DNA from: Parasponia andersonii
Taxonomy: Eukaryota > Streptophyta > Magnoliopsida > Rosales > Cannabaceae
Direction: 5' to 3'
Assembly (NCBI GenBank): GCA_002914805.1
Contig: JXTB01000300.1
Span: forward strand, 80,775-144,774
Length of the DNA stretch: 64,000 nt
Shown: in pieces, positions 1-11,886 of the stretch
Layout: every line of letters starts with the position of its first letter
Numbering within the stretch: position 1 is the stretch's first letter
Position numbers and translations under genes: made by a program
The notes under the pieces: generated by a model
What the model was told of the DNA's origin: nothing
The model's database searches: none
What the model saw: only the letters and a program-made list of their open reading frames with translations

Positions 1-550
1 CATACTTTGACTTATGATCCTATATGGCCAATCTTATTGTAATTTGGTGGAACCTAGTCCCTTAACCAACCATTAAAGATAAAAAGAAAGTCAATAAGAC
101 TCCAATTAACAATGCAAAAATAGTATTAGTTTCATAATTATATTTTTTGTTCTTTTAGCACACTGAGCTCTCTCTCTGAGGGCATTGAATCTTTACCCTG
201 CATCAGGACACTTTGACAATCATTAGTGTGATAGCATGCATGTAAATGCACATAACATAAGGAATGAGCATATTTTTATGAAACTAGTATTAATGACTTC
301 TAGATGCCTAATATGCAATTAGAATTATGTGAGGAGTTGGATGTCACAACCGCACTTCAACTACTGGTATTTTCGGTCAATCGAAAGTAAATTTTCGGTC
401 AGTTCAAAATGACATATTATGTGCGAAACGGCCAATATTCTTTCTAGACTATATATAGAAGCTTTTCTAACACTTGAAATAACTTTTGAATATTCCTACA
501 TTACATTAAACATACTTTCAAAGTGTTTAAATCATCTTTTATGAATCAAA
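1..550. other. Flank and possible U3 region of left copia LTR; no gene
   Basis: No coding segment is recognisable. Around 361-460 there are repeated TTTTCGGTC motifs followed by a TATA-like CTATATATAG near 451. This would fit a retroelement U3 promoter, so the left LTR of the neighbouring copia element may begin inside this stretch. The right LTR lacks a matching segment, so the boundary cannot be fixed. Confidence 0.4.
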
Positions 551-1147
551 TTTTCAAATTCACTTTTTCACAAAAATCAATTGAGCCAAACTAGATTATA
601 TCTTGTATTCTCATTTATTCTCTCTAGGCCTACCTTGTATCAATTATCTTCTTAAGAGAGATTCTAATATAATGTTTCAACAATCAAAAACCAAAATTAT
701 ACTTGTAAGGTGAGGTTGACACCGGATTCATAAACACCTCAGTTTAGGTGAGATTGGCATCAGAGTCTAAATAATCTGAGTTAGGCGTAATAGAGTCGGA
801 TTTAATCCTATTGTAAAGGCGTGAGTGTGTTTAAGGAGAAATCACTCATTGTGTAAAAGAGACAATTAAGCCCATTCTCTTGATTCGATAGTTGAAAACT
901 CGAAGTGAGTTGTCAAGAGCTATTGAAGTAGACAAGCCATTATGTTTATTAAATCTCGTAAAAATAGTATATGTATTTCTCTATTTCTATCTCTTTAATT
1001 TATTTATCTTGAGCTTGTACATGCAATTCAACTATTTTTACTTGTTATTGCTTTTACTTACTTAATTTACTTGTCTGTCAAGAAAAGCTTATAAAAATTT
1101 TAAAACCCAATTTACCCCTTCTTGGGTTAGCTATTCTTAGGCTAATA
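551..1147 (+). repeat. Left LTR (partial) of the SIRE-like copia element
   Basis: This stretch aligns through most of its length with 10890-11465. Shared blocks include the segment around TTGAGCCAAA, the GAGGTTGACA(C/T)CGGATTCAT block, the GTAAAGGCGTGAGT block and the closing CTTG(G/A)GTTAGCTA. The two copies have diverged by many substitutions, so the insertion is old. I place the 3' end near GGCTAATA by homology with the right copy. The 5' edge is not resolved because the right LTR seems to have lost part of U3. Confidence 0.7.
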
Positions 1148-1239
1148 ATTAGTCTCAAAATTTCGTGCTCAATTTTTTAAAAACTCAACCGTTTTTGAGA
1201 TAGCTAGCCTAACCAATTTCTCTTTTCAATATGAGAGGT

Positions 1240-2811
1240 TGTCTTCATCCAAACTACTATTTTTCAATGGAAGTGATTTTAACTATTGAAGAAGATATAT
1301 GGACACTTACCTTAGGTCTATTGATTTTGACTTATGGTATAATATTACTAAAGGCTCCTTGAAAATAACTAAAATGGTTAACGGTAGAGAAGTTGAAAAA
1401 GATATAAAAGAATATGATGAAAAAGATAAAATCAACTTCACAAAAAATAGTAGAGCTAGAAATATTCTTATGTGTGGCTTAGATAGAAATATTTATAATA
1501 ATGTTGAGAAAGCTAGATATGCTCATGATCTACGGAATATGTTAGAAATCTCTTATCAAGTAACTAGCTCCTTGAAAGAAACAATAATCAACATTTTTAC
1601 TAGAAACTGAGTTAATTAAAATGGAAAAAGATGAATCTATTTCACAAATATTTACTAGATTAACAACTATTATTAACTCTATCGGTATTGTAGAAAAAAT
1701 ATTTCCAAATAGTGACTTGGTAAGCAAAATCCTTTGAAGCCTTCCTCGAGCATATAGAAGCTAAAGATCTTAGTAAACCTCCTCTTGAAGTACTTATGGT
1801 TCTCTTATAACTCATGAAATTCTTATGAAGGAAGTAAATGATGATGAAAGAAAGAAGAAGAAAAAGAAAAGAATAGTTCTCAAAGCCATTATGCAAGAAA
1901 GTAATGAGGAAGAAGAAGATTTTACGGATAGTGAGCTAGAAGACATTGCCTTGCTTAACAAAAGGTACAAGAAGTACTAAATTTCAAAAAGAAGAACGCC
2001 AAGAAGAATACCAAAGGCAATGACTTCCAAGAGAAGAAAATAAAGGATGATCCTATTACTTACCTTGAATGCAAAAAACTGGGTCACATGAAGAAAGAGT
2101 TTCCCTTGAGAAGAAAAATAAAGAAGAAGGCAACGAAGGCCACTTAGAATGATAGTGAAGAAGAAGAATACGAAGGAGAAGAACATGAAGAGATTGCCAA
2201 CATGTGCTTCATGGCAATAGAAAATGAGGTAAGTTCACTTGAACCTAAAAGTGAATTTCATGATGATAGTGAGATTAGTAGTGGTTTAGTAAGAATGACA
2301 GTGATTGTGATTTATCATATAAAAATTTGTTGAGTGATTTCAACGATTTACACAAAAACTATAAAAAAAAATCATTTTCAAGAATAATACTCTCAAAAAA
2401 GAAATTCTTAGTTTGTCAAAAATGGTTGAAGAGTTTATAAAAGAAAATAAAGTGAAATTATCTTGTAGTAATTGTGATACTTTGTCAAAAGAAAATACTT
2501 CTTTAAATGATAAAATTTTTGACTTAACTAAAATTGTCCACAAATTTACAAATAGAAATAAAAATTTTGATATAATGCTTAGTGGACAAGAATGTGTTTT
2601 TAACAAAGAAGGTATTGGGTATAAATCTTCTATAAAACAAAAATACCTCAAAAATTATTTTGTAAAAGCGAGTACAAGTGACACTAAGCACACTTGCACT
2701 TATTGCAATCAAGATGGACATACTAATTTTTCATGCTTTATAAAGAAGAATGTATATTTTGATAGAAAACTAACTTGGGTACCAAAAGAATCTAGAACTA
2801 ACTCTCAATGA
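1240..2811 (+). pseudogene. copia gag remnant (capsid and zinc-knuckle parts)
   Basis: The reading starts with a gag-like FFNGSDFNY segment near 1256 that is broken by TGA. It then runs open as a 103-residue stretch from 1299 typical of the UBN2-type gag of SIRE elements (DYDLW-like motif seen as DFDLW). Two nucleocapsid knuckles are visible. One near 2060-2115 has lost its first and last cysteines (Tyr and Phe instead). The other near 2695-2740 keeps C-x2-C-x4-H-x4-C. Stops and frameshifts separate the pieces. Domain identity is known family knowledge; the losses are read directly. Confidence 0.8.
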
Positions 2812-2869
2812 CCTAAATTAGTATGGGTACCAAAAATCAAAGTTTGATTCTTACCTGTAGGTACAAAAG

Positions 2870-5800
2870 AAAAAGAACTTTAGATTCTTGGATAGTGGTT
2901 GCTCCAAACATATGACCGGTAACTACTCTTTGCTCTAATCATTCACAAAAAGAAATAGAAGATATGTCACTTTTGGAGACAATGCTAAAGGCAAAATTTT
3001 GGGTATAGGTAACACTAGTTCTACTTCCTCTCCCATTATTGAAAATGTTTTGCTTGTTGATAGCCTTAAGTATAATTTGTTTAGTATAAGTCGACGAAGT
3101 GGGTTGGCTCAAGTGGTAAAGGCACCCACTACCTAAGATTTCAGTCCTAGGTTCGAGTCACACTAGGGGTAGGTATGAAAACCTATTATCCTTAATCGGG
3201 TAGGATGAGAATTGGGTAGTAATAAGTATTTTCCTTTAATTTGTAATAAGTAGAGGTTATTAGTTAAGCCCCACTTTTTTATAAAAAAAAAAAATTGCTT
3301 AGTATAAGTCAACTTTTTGACAAAGGAGTCATTTTTAAGCCTTCTAAATACTTATTCAAAAGAAATCATTTTTGAAGGAGAAAGAAAAGTTAATGTTTAT
3401 ACTATTGATATCGAAAATTATTTTAGTCAAAATAAATGTTTTTCAGTCTTAAGAGATGATTATTAGCTTTGGCGTAGAAGACTTAGGCATACTAGTATGA
3501 ATACTATGTCTAAACTTTCAAAAAAAAATCTTGTTAGTAGTTTACTTAGTTTACCTTTTAAAGAAGACAAGGTGTGTGATACATGTCAATTTGGAAATCA
3601 AGTAAAAAGCTCCTTTAAATCCAAAAATACCATTACCACTTTTAGTCCTTTGTAACTATTTCACATGGATTTATTTGGACTATCACGAGTAGCTAGTCTT
3701 GGTAGAAAATATTAAACCTTTGTAATAGTTGATGATTTTTCAACATTAACTTAGATTCTATTTATTACTCATAAAAATAATATTTTAAACGTGCTTACTA
3801 TCTTTTGTAAGAAAGTGCAAAATGAAAAACACTACACCATCACATCTATTAGAAGAAATCAAAACTTTTTGCTACAAAAATGGTTTTTATAATAATTTTT
3901 TAGCTCTTAGAACTCCACAATAAAACGGAGTTGTAGAAAGAAAAAAAATATGATTCTACAAAAAATGGCAAAAAGTATGCTAAATGAAAATAGTTTGTCA
4001 TAATATTTTTGGACCAAACCGGTTAGTACCGCTTGTCATATTGTAAATAGAGTTATAATAAGACCAATTTTGAACAAGAAATCTTATGAGCTTTGAAAAG
4101 ATAGAAAATCCAATGTTGATTATTTTAAAGTTTTTAGTCGTAAATATTTTATTTTGAACACTAAAGATAAATTGGAAAATTTTGATTCAAATTCAGATGT
4201 TGGTATTTTTCTTGGTTATTCTACTACTAGTAAGGCTTATAAAGTTATCAATAAAAGAACGATGGTAGTAGAAAAATCTATGCCAGTTACATTTGATGAG
4301 TCTAAAATTCTCAATGAGGAGAAAAAATTAGATGATGATGAAGTTATAGGTTTGGAACCAAGTTTAAGTAAGCCAAGAGCAAATGAGAAAACAAATGAAG
4401 AGAATAGCATCCAACTACAATAAGATTTTAAGGAAGAAAAGGAAACCAAAAATGGCAATACTCTTACTCTTTATCAAGATTTAAAATTTAAATATGCTCA
4501 TTCTAAAGATTAAATTCTAGGTGAACCTTTATAAGGAGTCAAGACCAGAGCATTACTTAGAAATATTTACAATAACATGACTTCTATCTCTCAAATTGAA
4601 CCTAAAAGTTTTAAAGATGTCGAAAAGGATAAATCGTGGATTTTAGCTAGGTAAAAAGAATTAAATAAATTTAAAAGAAGTGATGTATGGGAACTAGTTC
4701 CAAGATCTAAGGACCAATCAGTTATTGGGACTAAATGGGTCTTCAGAAATAAAGTAGATGAGCATGAGGTGATTGTGAGAAATAAAGCTAGATTAGTGGC
4801 TCAAGGTTTCAATCAAGAAGAAGGTATCGATTATGAAGAAACCTTCGCACCCGTAGCAAGATTAGAATCCATAAAGATGCTCTTAGCATTTGCATATCAT
4901 AAAGATTTTATCTTATAACAAATGGATGTTAAGAGTGCATTTCTAGATTGATACATTTTAGAAGAAGTATATGTAGCCCAACCCCATGGTTTTAAAAATT
5001 GTAAGTATCCGAATCATGTTTTTAAATTGGAAAATACTTTTTATGGTTTAAAGCAAGTTCCTAGAACTTGGTATGATAAATTGAGTAAATTTTTAATTAT
5101 AAATAGTTTTACAATAGGAAAAGTGTATAAAAAGAAAAAAGGGGAGAGATGATTATAGTTCAAATTTATATTGATGATATTATATTTGGTGCTACTAATG
5201 ATTCACTTTGTGAAGAAATTTCTAAGTGTATACATAATGAGTTTGAGATGAGGTTGGGAGAACTCAATTTCTTCCTTAGACTTCAAATCAAACAAAGCAA
5301 AGAAGGTATTTTTATCAATCAATCTAAGTACATCAAGGATATGCTAAAGAAGTTCGATATGGATAACTCCAAGTTAGTGAGAACAACTATGAGCTCTTCA
5401 ATCAAACTTGACAAAGACGAAAATGGTAAAGCATTGGATATCACTAAATATCGAGGTATGATCGACTCATTTCTTTACTTAACAACTAGTAGGCCAAATA
5501 TAATGTTTAATGTTTGTATATGTGTTAGATTTCAATCTAATCCTAAAGAATCACATCTTTGTACAGTAAAACATATTTTGAAATATTTGTATAGTACTAT
5601 AAACCTAGGATTATGGTATCCAAAAGTCACACACTTCAATATTCCTAGTTTTTCGGATGCGGATTTTACCGGTTGTCAAACCGACTACAAAAGTACTAGT
5701 GGCACTTATCATTTTCTTAGATATTTACTTGTGTCATGGTTTAGCAAGAAACAAAATACTGTTGCTCTTTCTACTACTGAAGCTGAATATATCTCTGTTA

Positions 5801-6115
5801 ATAGTTATTGTGCTCAAATTCTCCAGATGAAACAAATTCTAATGGATCTTGGAACGAATTATGATTATGTACCTATTAAATGTGATAATACTAGTGCTAT
5901 TAATTTGTCCAAAAATCTAATTTTACATTCACGTGCTAAATATATTGATATTATACATCATTTTCTTTGTGATCATATGCAAAAGGGTGAAAGTATCTTT
6001 GAGTTTGTTTGCACGAAAAACAACTAGCTGATATCTTTACTAAACCCCTTAGTGAGGATCATTTTTTTATGATTCGTAGAGAACTTAGCATGATTGATCA
6101 AAATGAGCTTCATTG
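2870..6115 (+). pseudogene. copia pol remnant: protease, integrase, RT, RNase H
   Basis: Protease is visible near 2886 as LDSGCSKHMTG. The GAG-pre-integrase zinc region near 3460-3600 has lost its first histidine (Arg in place of the usual WH). The HMDLFG of the integrase core survives near 3663. The integrase C-terminal part is open at 4154-4423. RT blocks between 4600 and 5130 ([22 protein letters not shown]) are broken by several stops. A 292-residue open segment at 5149-6027 keeps the YIDDI catalytic motif and the RNase H motifs SDADFTG and STTEAEY. The end reads ADIFTKPL near 6030. A SINE interrupts it at 3093-3294. Confidence 0.88.
3093..3294 (+). mobile_element. tRNA-derived SINE inserted in copia pol
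   Basis: The 202-bp body has a Pol III A box-like GGCTCAAGTGGTAA near 3106 and a B box-like GGTTCGAGTC near 3151, and ends in an A-rich run. It is bracketed by a 16-bp direct repeat TTG(T/C)TTAGTATAAGTC at 3077-3092 and 3295-3310 with one mismatch. These are the hallmarks of LINE-mobilised SINE insertion. A second, more decayed member of the same family lies at 43838-44020. The near-perfect target duplication shows it arrived after the copia element. Confidence 0.88.
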
Positions 6116-6636
6116 ATTACTTATGTGTTTAAAAGTTGCTTGATTTGTCGTGCATGATCATTAAATTATTGATTTCCCATTATTTTCTTTGTTGGTTGGA
6201 AAATTTTCATTATTTTAAATTATTTTTCACTGAAATACAACAAAAGTAGGAGAATTGGCAGACTGAAAATTTATTCGTTCTACCAAAAAAGTCCCCTGGA
6301 AAATGGTTTTCTCTCTACCATTTTCGGCAGACCGAAAAGCCGTTTTCGGTAGAACAACGGGTATTTAACCCGTTTTGACGATTTTTCACTCATTTTCTCT
6401 CATTCTCTCAACTAGTCTCTCTCTCTCTCACCCTAAAATCATCTCCACTCACTCCCACTCAATTCTTTCTCTAAATCTCTCAAGTTTCTCCCAACTAGAG
6501 TTGTTTTCATAGCTTTTCTACTCTTAATCTCTAGTTTTCATCTTCCTTTTGCATTAAAATCTGATATCCCATTCTCTCAAATCCTAAAATCTGAAATTCC
6601 TTGTGTTTGAGTTCTCCATTATCATCTTTTGATCCT
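6116..6636 (+). promoter_or_regulatory. Leader between pol and env-like ORF, possible internal promoter
   Basis: There is no coding sequence. Near 6320-6350 lies an inverted arrangement of TTTTCGG and CCGAAAA motifs, then a long CT-rich leader (CTCTCTCTC around 6415-6430) that ends before the ATGGCTCCTAG at 6637. The same TTTTCGG motif occurs in the putative U3 near 370-400. A promoter for a subgenomic env-like transcript is an inference from this arrangement only. Confidence 0.35.
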
Positions 6637-7581
6637 ATGGCTCCTAGAAGATAAAACCCAAGGTGTAATGGTAAGAAAATTCATCCTAAGGAATCTGAAT
6701 TACGCACTACGGCAAGGTTAGATATTCATCTATTAGAATCACCTGCTATTATGTCTAGATACAAAGAACTTTTCTCCAATAAAAGCATTATTTGGGGGAG
6801 AACCTTCAATTTTAGAGACCTAGCCTATGTAAAATTTCTTGATTATATAGAAAACATGGGATAGATTGAATTCTACTCCATTATGATGACAGGTATCCTA
6901 GGTTGCTTAGAGGATTTTATGCCAATGCAAATATCTCTAGGGGACAACATGCTATTTATGGTTCCCTTAAGGGAATAAACTTTGAGATCACTACACAACT
7001 CTTAGCTGATATTCTAAATCTATCTTTGAGTGGTTACAAGTTTTCAATTGTAAAAACCCAGATTTTTGAGAGAGTAATTTGGACATTTTATCAATTTTCT
7101 GGAAATTATAATGGAGGGATTATTTTCAAAAGTTTTGTGAAGAATGACTAAATTACAAATTTTGAGGGACTAATTTGAATGGGGTTTGAAAAATTGGAGA
7201 CTGTTGTGCAATTTTAAAAAATTGCACAACCCTATGAGACAGGGACACGTGATCCGGTCATTTTCTCTCCCTCTCTCTCTCTCTTCCCCGATGCCCCCTC
7301 GCTCTCTCTTTGCTCACTCTCGGCCGAAGGATCAAAGAGGGCCGCGCCATCGTCCACCCTCCAGCCTGCCTGATGCGAGCCCGCTGTGCTGGCAGGAAGC
7401 TCTATCGCTCGTCGCCAGCTACTATCGACGCCCGCTCGCCAGAAAATGCCATTTTCGGTCGTTCGAAGCAATTCGTCGTCAGCGTCGTTTTGGGCCGTTT
7501 TAGCTCACGTTCCTAGGCTCATTGGATTCATCTCGTCGAGAGGAAGCTCAAGCTATATATATCTTAACCTCATACTACCCG

Positions 7582-7770
7582 AATTAAAAGTTGCCATTTT
7601 TGGAATATTTTGAACTTGAGTTGATATTTTTTGATTATACTCAGAAAATGGGGAAGTTTGAGTTGATATTTTTGTGCCCAAATTAAAAGTTGTCATACTG
7701 CCCAAATTGAAAGTTGCTATTTTTGTTGTTATTTTTGGATTGTACTCAGAAAATGAGGAAGTTTGATATA
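7582..7770 (+). repeat. Imperfect tandem repeats inside the solo LTR
   Basis: The motif AATTAAAAGTTG(C/T)C recurs at 7582 and 7681, with a variant near 7704. The motif GATT(A/G)TACTCAGAAAATG recurs at about 7634 and 7738. The units are roughly 100-120 bp and clearly diverged. Confidence 0.6.
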
Positions 7771-7804
7771 TACATATATATATAGGTGTATAGGTATATA
7801 TATA

Positions 7805-8044
7805 GGTTGCCAATCCAATAAGTATTTTTTTTTTACCTATGGGTAGGTATTTTTTTTTTTAGCCGTTGGATCACCATTTAATAGTGATCCAATGGCTATA
7901 ATAAACTGCATGAAAAGACGTGCATCATTAATGCTCTTTCTCTCTCTTACTTTTTACAATAAAAAAATGTGCATGCTAAATTTTCATTGGTCAAATTGAT
8001 ACCTATGCATAGGTAAAAAAAAAATACCTACTGGATTAGTGCCC

Positions 8045-8045
<1 letters not shown>
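7805..8045 (+). mobile_element. Small inverted-repeat element (MITE), copy 1, next to TA repeats
   Basis: The left end (TTGCCAATCCAATAAGTA..., then ACCTATGGGTAGGT) is the inverted complement of the right end (ACCTATGCATAGGT..., then TACCTACTGGATTAGTGCC), with roughly 80% match by eye over about 45 bp. The core contains AGCCGTTGGATCA and AATGCTCTTTCTCTCTC. There is no ORF. TA-rich microsatellite flanks it on both sides, ending in a (TA)n tract at 8046-8078. Related copies lie at 49685-49915 (reverse orientation) and 59128-59350. Confidence 0.75.
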
Positions 8046-8079
<34 letters not shown>

Positions 8080-10867
8080 TCATATGTTTGGTAATTGACA
8101 CAAAAATCGAAATCAGACGGCTAAGATTTTGGCTCGATTTATGTGCCACCGGTCCGGTATGGGCTCGGACCCGAATTGGACAAGTTATATGTCTAACCTA
8201 GCTATTTTAGATGCTAGAAATTCAATAAAGAGATCCGTTTGTAGAATTGAAGCTCCGTTGAGAAGTTGGTTTTTCGCAAGAGGATGATCAAGGGCTTGGA
8301 ATTGATTCTAGACCCTCTGGACCATCGTCAACGACGCCTTAAGGATTCAATAGCATGGTATCGTTGTTCTTGTGAGGTAGGGATTCGGTTACCTTCGTTT
8401 TATACTATTTTCGAACAAAACTTAATTTCTGCAATATATGAGAACAAATGTGATTTTTAATTTTCTTGAACATATGTGATGGACTGTGATGGTATGATAT
8501 ACATATATACTATATTGCTCTGAAGATTTTCTGAGTGCAGGTTATTTTGGATATATCAAAAATAGGGTTGTTGTGCTGCCCGCTTTTCTATAAAAACCTA
8601 ATATACTTATTTTCCTAAAAAACCAGAGTACAATTATTTTTACACTTCAGTTCTGTGTTGCACGTGTTATAGGATCATATATGAGTACCGTATTAGCATC
8701 GTGGGTTTACAGTGTGGCATTGCATATCCTACCATCAGTATAAAGTTCGTAAACCCGTGTAGGATTTTGTTACTTCTGATTACCTTCCCATTTGGCAGGC
8801 GTAGGCAATTCGGTTGCCCCTTTAGGTTCGGTAGGCGACGCATGAGTGTCCTTTCCAGGTTGGGCTTAGGCGTCAGGCAGGCTGTTAAGTACACTTAGTG
8901 CCATCATTCTGGGTTTTCACAGATGAGAGGATGTGAGCTCATGGATATGGGTTAATTTGTGTCATGTGCATCTGAATTGAATAGTTTTGATTATACTGAT
9001 TTATTTATATATATACGTGATAATTTCTGGTTTTGGATTATTATATATGTATGTATTGGATTTAAACTAACCATGCAGGAGCTTTCCATCAGTAAAATAT
9101 TTTCGATCGAGGTGACTATTTTTCCTACTGGCCATTTTATGCTCTCCCTTCCTCTCTTTCTCAGGTGGTGTCTAGTATGATTTTGGAGATCAAGAGGAGT
9201 AAGAGGCCATCAAGATTGTAGTTCGTTATCTTGGTAATGCTTGAAGCGTGTTGTTGTGGTGTTTAGACTGTTTGAGTTTTGTTTTAGCATTGAACCAAGA
9301 TTACTACTTTCTATTTTTGTCTGTGGACTCATGTATATCATTCTAGTGTCTGTTCTGACATGGATGATAATTATACTTGGACTTATATTTGATTTACATT
9401 CTTTCGGTATTAATTCGATCTATGTTTAATGGTGTATACAAACTGTGGGAGAGGTTTACGGGATAGAATTTCAAATATTTTATCTAAAATAGACTATTTT
9501 ATAAAACTAAATTTTTTTAGACATTTTTCAAATAAATCAAGGAATTTCTCATCCTTACGAAATTTCCCTTCTGTCACTAGCTCAAGTTTTGGGTTGTGAC
9601 ACCAATAACCAACTCTTGGCCTACGGTTAATGATTTTAACTATTAACAAGCTTTATTCCAAATCTGTTCCCCTGATAGTTTCCAACCAAAGCCTCGTATC
9701 ACTGACCTTACACTAGAGGCTAGGATTCTCTTTCAGTTTGTGTCTCAAAACATGATTCCTAGATCTGGTCATAGAGATGTACCCACATTCTGTGATCTCA
9801 GTTTTTTTGATTCCATTCTTGTTGGAAGAATATTGAACCTACCTTATTTCAATTTTCATAAGATGATCAATGCCATAGAGAATAGAAGACCTTCTCTTCC
9901 TTATGGTTTTCTACTCATTCGCATCTTCTAACATTTCAATATCCCGATCTTTTGATGAGACTGAACAAAAATCATGGACCATAAATGTTAAGATCAATAA
10001 CAAGACCTTCAGTCTTATGGGTTTCAACTTCATCAAAAATGAATAGGTGGCCAAAACTAAGCAAGGACATAATCAAGGGACGAGTGCTCAACAAGAAATT
10101 AGTGGTAATGGTGCTGGAACTACTGAAGGCGCTCCTAAAGGCACTCATACTGAGGAGGCTCCTGTACAATAATTTACATTGAAGCCTTCAACAGTCTGCT
10201 AGAATGCCTCAACACTATCTAGCTTGATATCCAACATCTATATAACACCAAGCTTGAATACTTCCAGATTCTATCAACTGATATCAACTCAGTCTGGCAA
10301 TATCAAGAACGATAGTTTCAGATTATTCAAGATCAATAGGACGAGATGATGCGGATGATGCAGTTGTTCTTTGGGCATTTTCCTCCTCCATAGATTTTTT
10401 TTATGCTTCATGTTCTACACTCTTGGACCTTTATTTTGGTTATTTCATGTTTGAACTCTAAGTTTATTCTTCATATGCTTTAATTTCAATGTATGAACTC
10501 TTCGTTTTGTATTACTTTGCGTTGGATATTTCATTGCTATATATTGGTTTTTCTTGTGCACTTTTTTGACAATATCAAAAGGGGGAGGAAAATATATGGT
10601 TGATTTAAAATTGGTTTTATTTAATTGGTATCAACCTAGTTTTTCACACAATTGGTATCCATGAGCTAAAATTTTCACAAGTGGTATCTATAAGCAAAGT
10701 TATTCAATATATGCCTCATTTATACATTTAAGGAGGAGTTCTTTACTCTCTTTTTATTAAATATATTTTGAGGGAGAGCTTTCAAAGACTGGTAAGGACA
10801 CTTATCATTACTTATTTTGCATTCTTTCTTTTAAATCAAATATTTATTATTATTAAAAAGGGGGAGA

Positions 10868-11470
10868 TTGTTGACTCATGCTTGTATCATCAATTTCACA
10901 AAAATCAATTGAGCCAAAATAGATCATATTTTGTGTTCCCATTTATTCTGTCTATGCCTACATTGTATCAATCATCTTCTTAAGAGAGATTCTAGTTGAG
11001 TATTTCAATAATCAAAAACCAAAATTGTACTCATAAGATGAGGTTGACATCGGATTCATAAAAAATTCAGTTTATGTGAGATTGGCACCAGAGTCTAAAT
11101 AATCCGAATTAAGCGTGATAGAGCCAGATTTAATTTTATTGTAAAGGCGTGAGTACACCTAAGGAGAAAGCACTCGTTGTTTAAAAGAAGTGGTCAAGCC
11201 TATCTCTTGATCCGATAATGAAAAGCTCGAAGCAGGTTGCCAAGAGCTGGGGATATAGACAAGCCATTGTGTTTGCTGAACCTCGTAAAAATAGTGTTTG
11301 CATTTCTTTATCCCTATCTCTTTAATTTATTTATCTTGAGCTTTTACATGAAATTAAATTATTTCTACTTATTATTGCTTTTACTTGCTTAATTTACTTG
11401 TTTGTCAAGAAAAGTCTATAAAAGTTTTTAAATTCACTCCCCTCTTGAGTTAGCTAATCTTTGGCTAACA
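10868..11470 (+). repeat. Right LTR of the SIRE-like copia element
   Basis: It begins TGTTGACTCATG directly after the polypurine tract and ends GGCTAACA, giving TG...CA ends, about 603 bp. It matches the left copy from the TTGAGCCAAA block onward. The first ~50 bp do not align with the left copy, which suggests a deletion in U3 here. Confidence 0.75.
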
Positions 11471-11886
11471 ATAATAAAACCCTACTGGAACAAGTTAAGA
11501 GTAGTGATGAGTCAGAGGATCAGTCTATGCATGATAAATTGCTTGAAGAGAAATATAATAAGAGATCAGCTGAGAAACTTGAGAAACAAACAAAGAAAAT
11601 GAGGAAAGAAAAAGGAAAAGGACAAATAAAAGTGGGAAGAATTGTAAAATTATCTCAAAAATTCTCTTGCCTTGTAGATGTTATAGAGAGTATTAGCATT
11701 GGAACATCCACCATAAGAAAAAGAACCACAAATTTGAGTATACTAGATATTATAAAAGAACTTGATTCTTTACTTAGACTAAAGATTGGGGGCGAGTTAT
11801 ATTTTTTTGCAACTCACTTATTTATGGTGAAAGAAAAGAAAGAAATGTTTTTTTTTTTGAAAAAATCCGAATTTATGCTTAACTGA
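11458..11886 (+). pseudogene. Harbinger-associated Myb/SANT-like protein, C-terminal fragment
   Basis: The translated segment is lysine/glutamate-rich and then reads ...SLLRLKIGGELYFFATHLF and KEKKEMFF. This is close to the C-terminal end of the Myb/SANT-like accessory proteins encoded beside PIF/Harbinger transposases. The N-terminal DNA-binding part is missing because the copia LTR ends just upstream. A Harbinger transposase follows on the same strand, which supports the call. No function is expected. Confidence 0.6.

Larger units (their letters stand above)
7049..9601 (+). mobile_element. Solo LTR, probably from a gypsy-type retrotransposon
   Basis: The segment starts TGTAAAAACCCAG and ends GGGTTGTGACA, so it has TG...CA termini. 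It interrupts the env-like ORF exactly, and reading resumes beyond it. The five bases before it (TCAAT) and after it (CCAAT) match at four of five positions, consistent with a target duplication. No gag or pol is inside. At 2553 bp it fits the long LTRs of Tekay/Ogre-like gypsy families. A GC- and CT-rich block at 7255-7520 may be its leader region. It also contains internal repeats near 7580-7770 and a nested inverted-repeat element. Confidence 0.7.
6637..10400 (+). pseudogene. Envelope-like (third) ORF of the SIRE-type element, split
   Basis: The part before the inserted solo LTR (6637-7048) reads in pieces such as LLRGFYAN and ADILNLSLSGYKF. This resembles the plant-specific region found downstream of pol in SIRE/Maximus elements and often called a putative plant transposon protein. 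The part after it (9602-10170) continues with NMIPRSGHRDVPTF and LPYGFLLIRIF, known from the same family, then a low-complexity tail to about 10400. Stops occur in both halves. An envelope role in this lineage is unproven. Confidence 0.65.
551..11470 (+). mobile_element. Degenerate Ty1/copia retrotransposon, SIRE/Maximus-like
   Basis: Two related LTR copies flank, in order, gag, protease, integrase, reverse transcriptase, RNase H and an additional envelope-like ORF, which is the arrangement of the plant SIRE/Maximus lineage. A purine tract GGGGGAGATTG at 10859-10869 stands directly before the right LTR, as in this lineage. The left boundary is uncertain. Every domain carries stops or frameshifts, so the element cannot act on its own. 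It has been invaded by a SINE at 3093-3294 and by a solo LTR at 7049-9601. Its right end abuts the middle of a Harbinger Myb/SANT ORF, so it probably inserted into that older transposon. Confidence 0.85.

Noticed and set aside
7232..7520. Overlapping open frames in GC-rich DNA
   Set aside because: They lie in the leader-like part of the solo LTR, have CT-repeat translations, and no domain.
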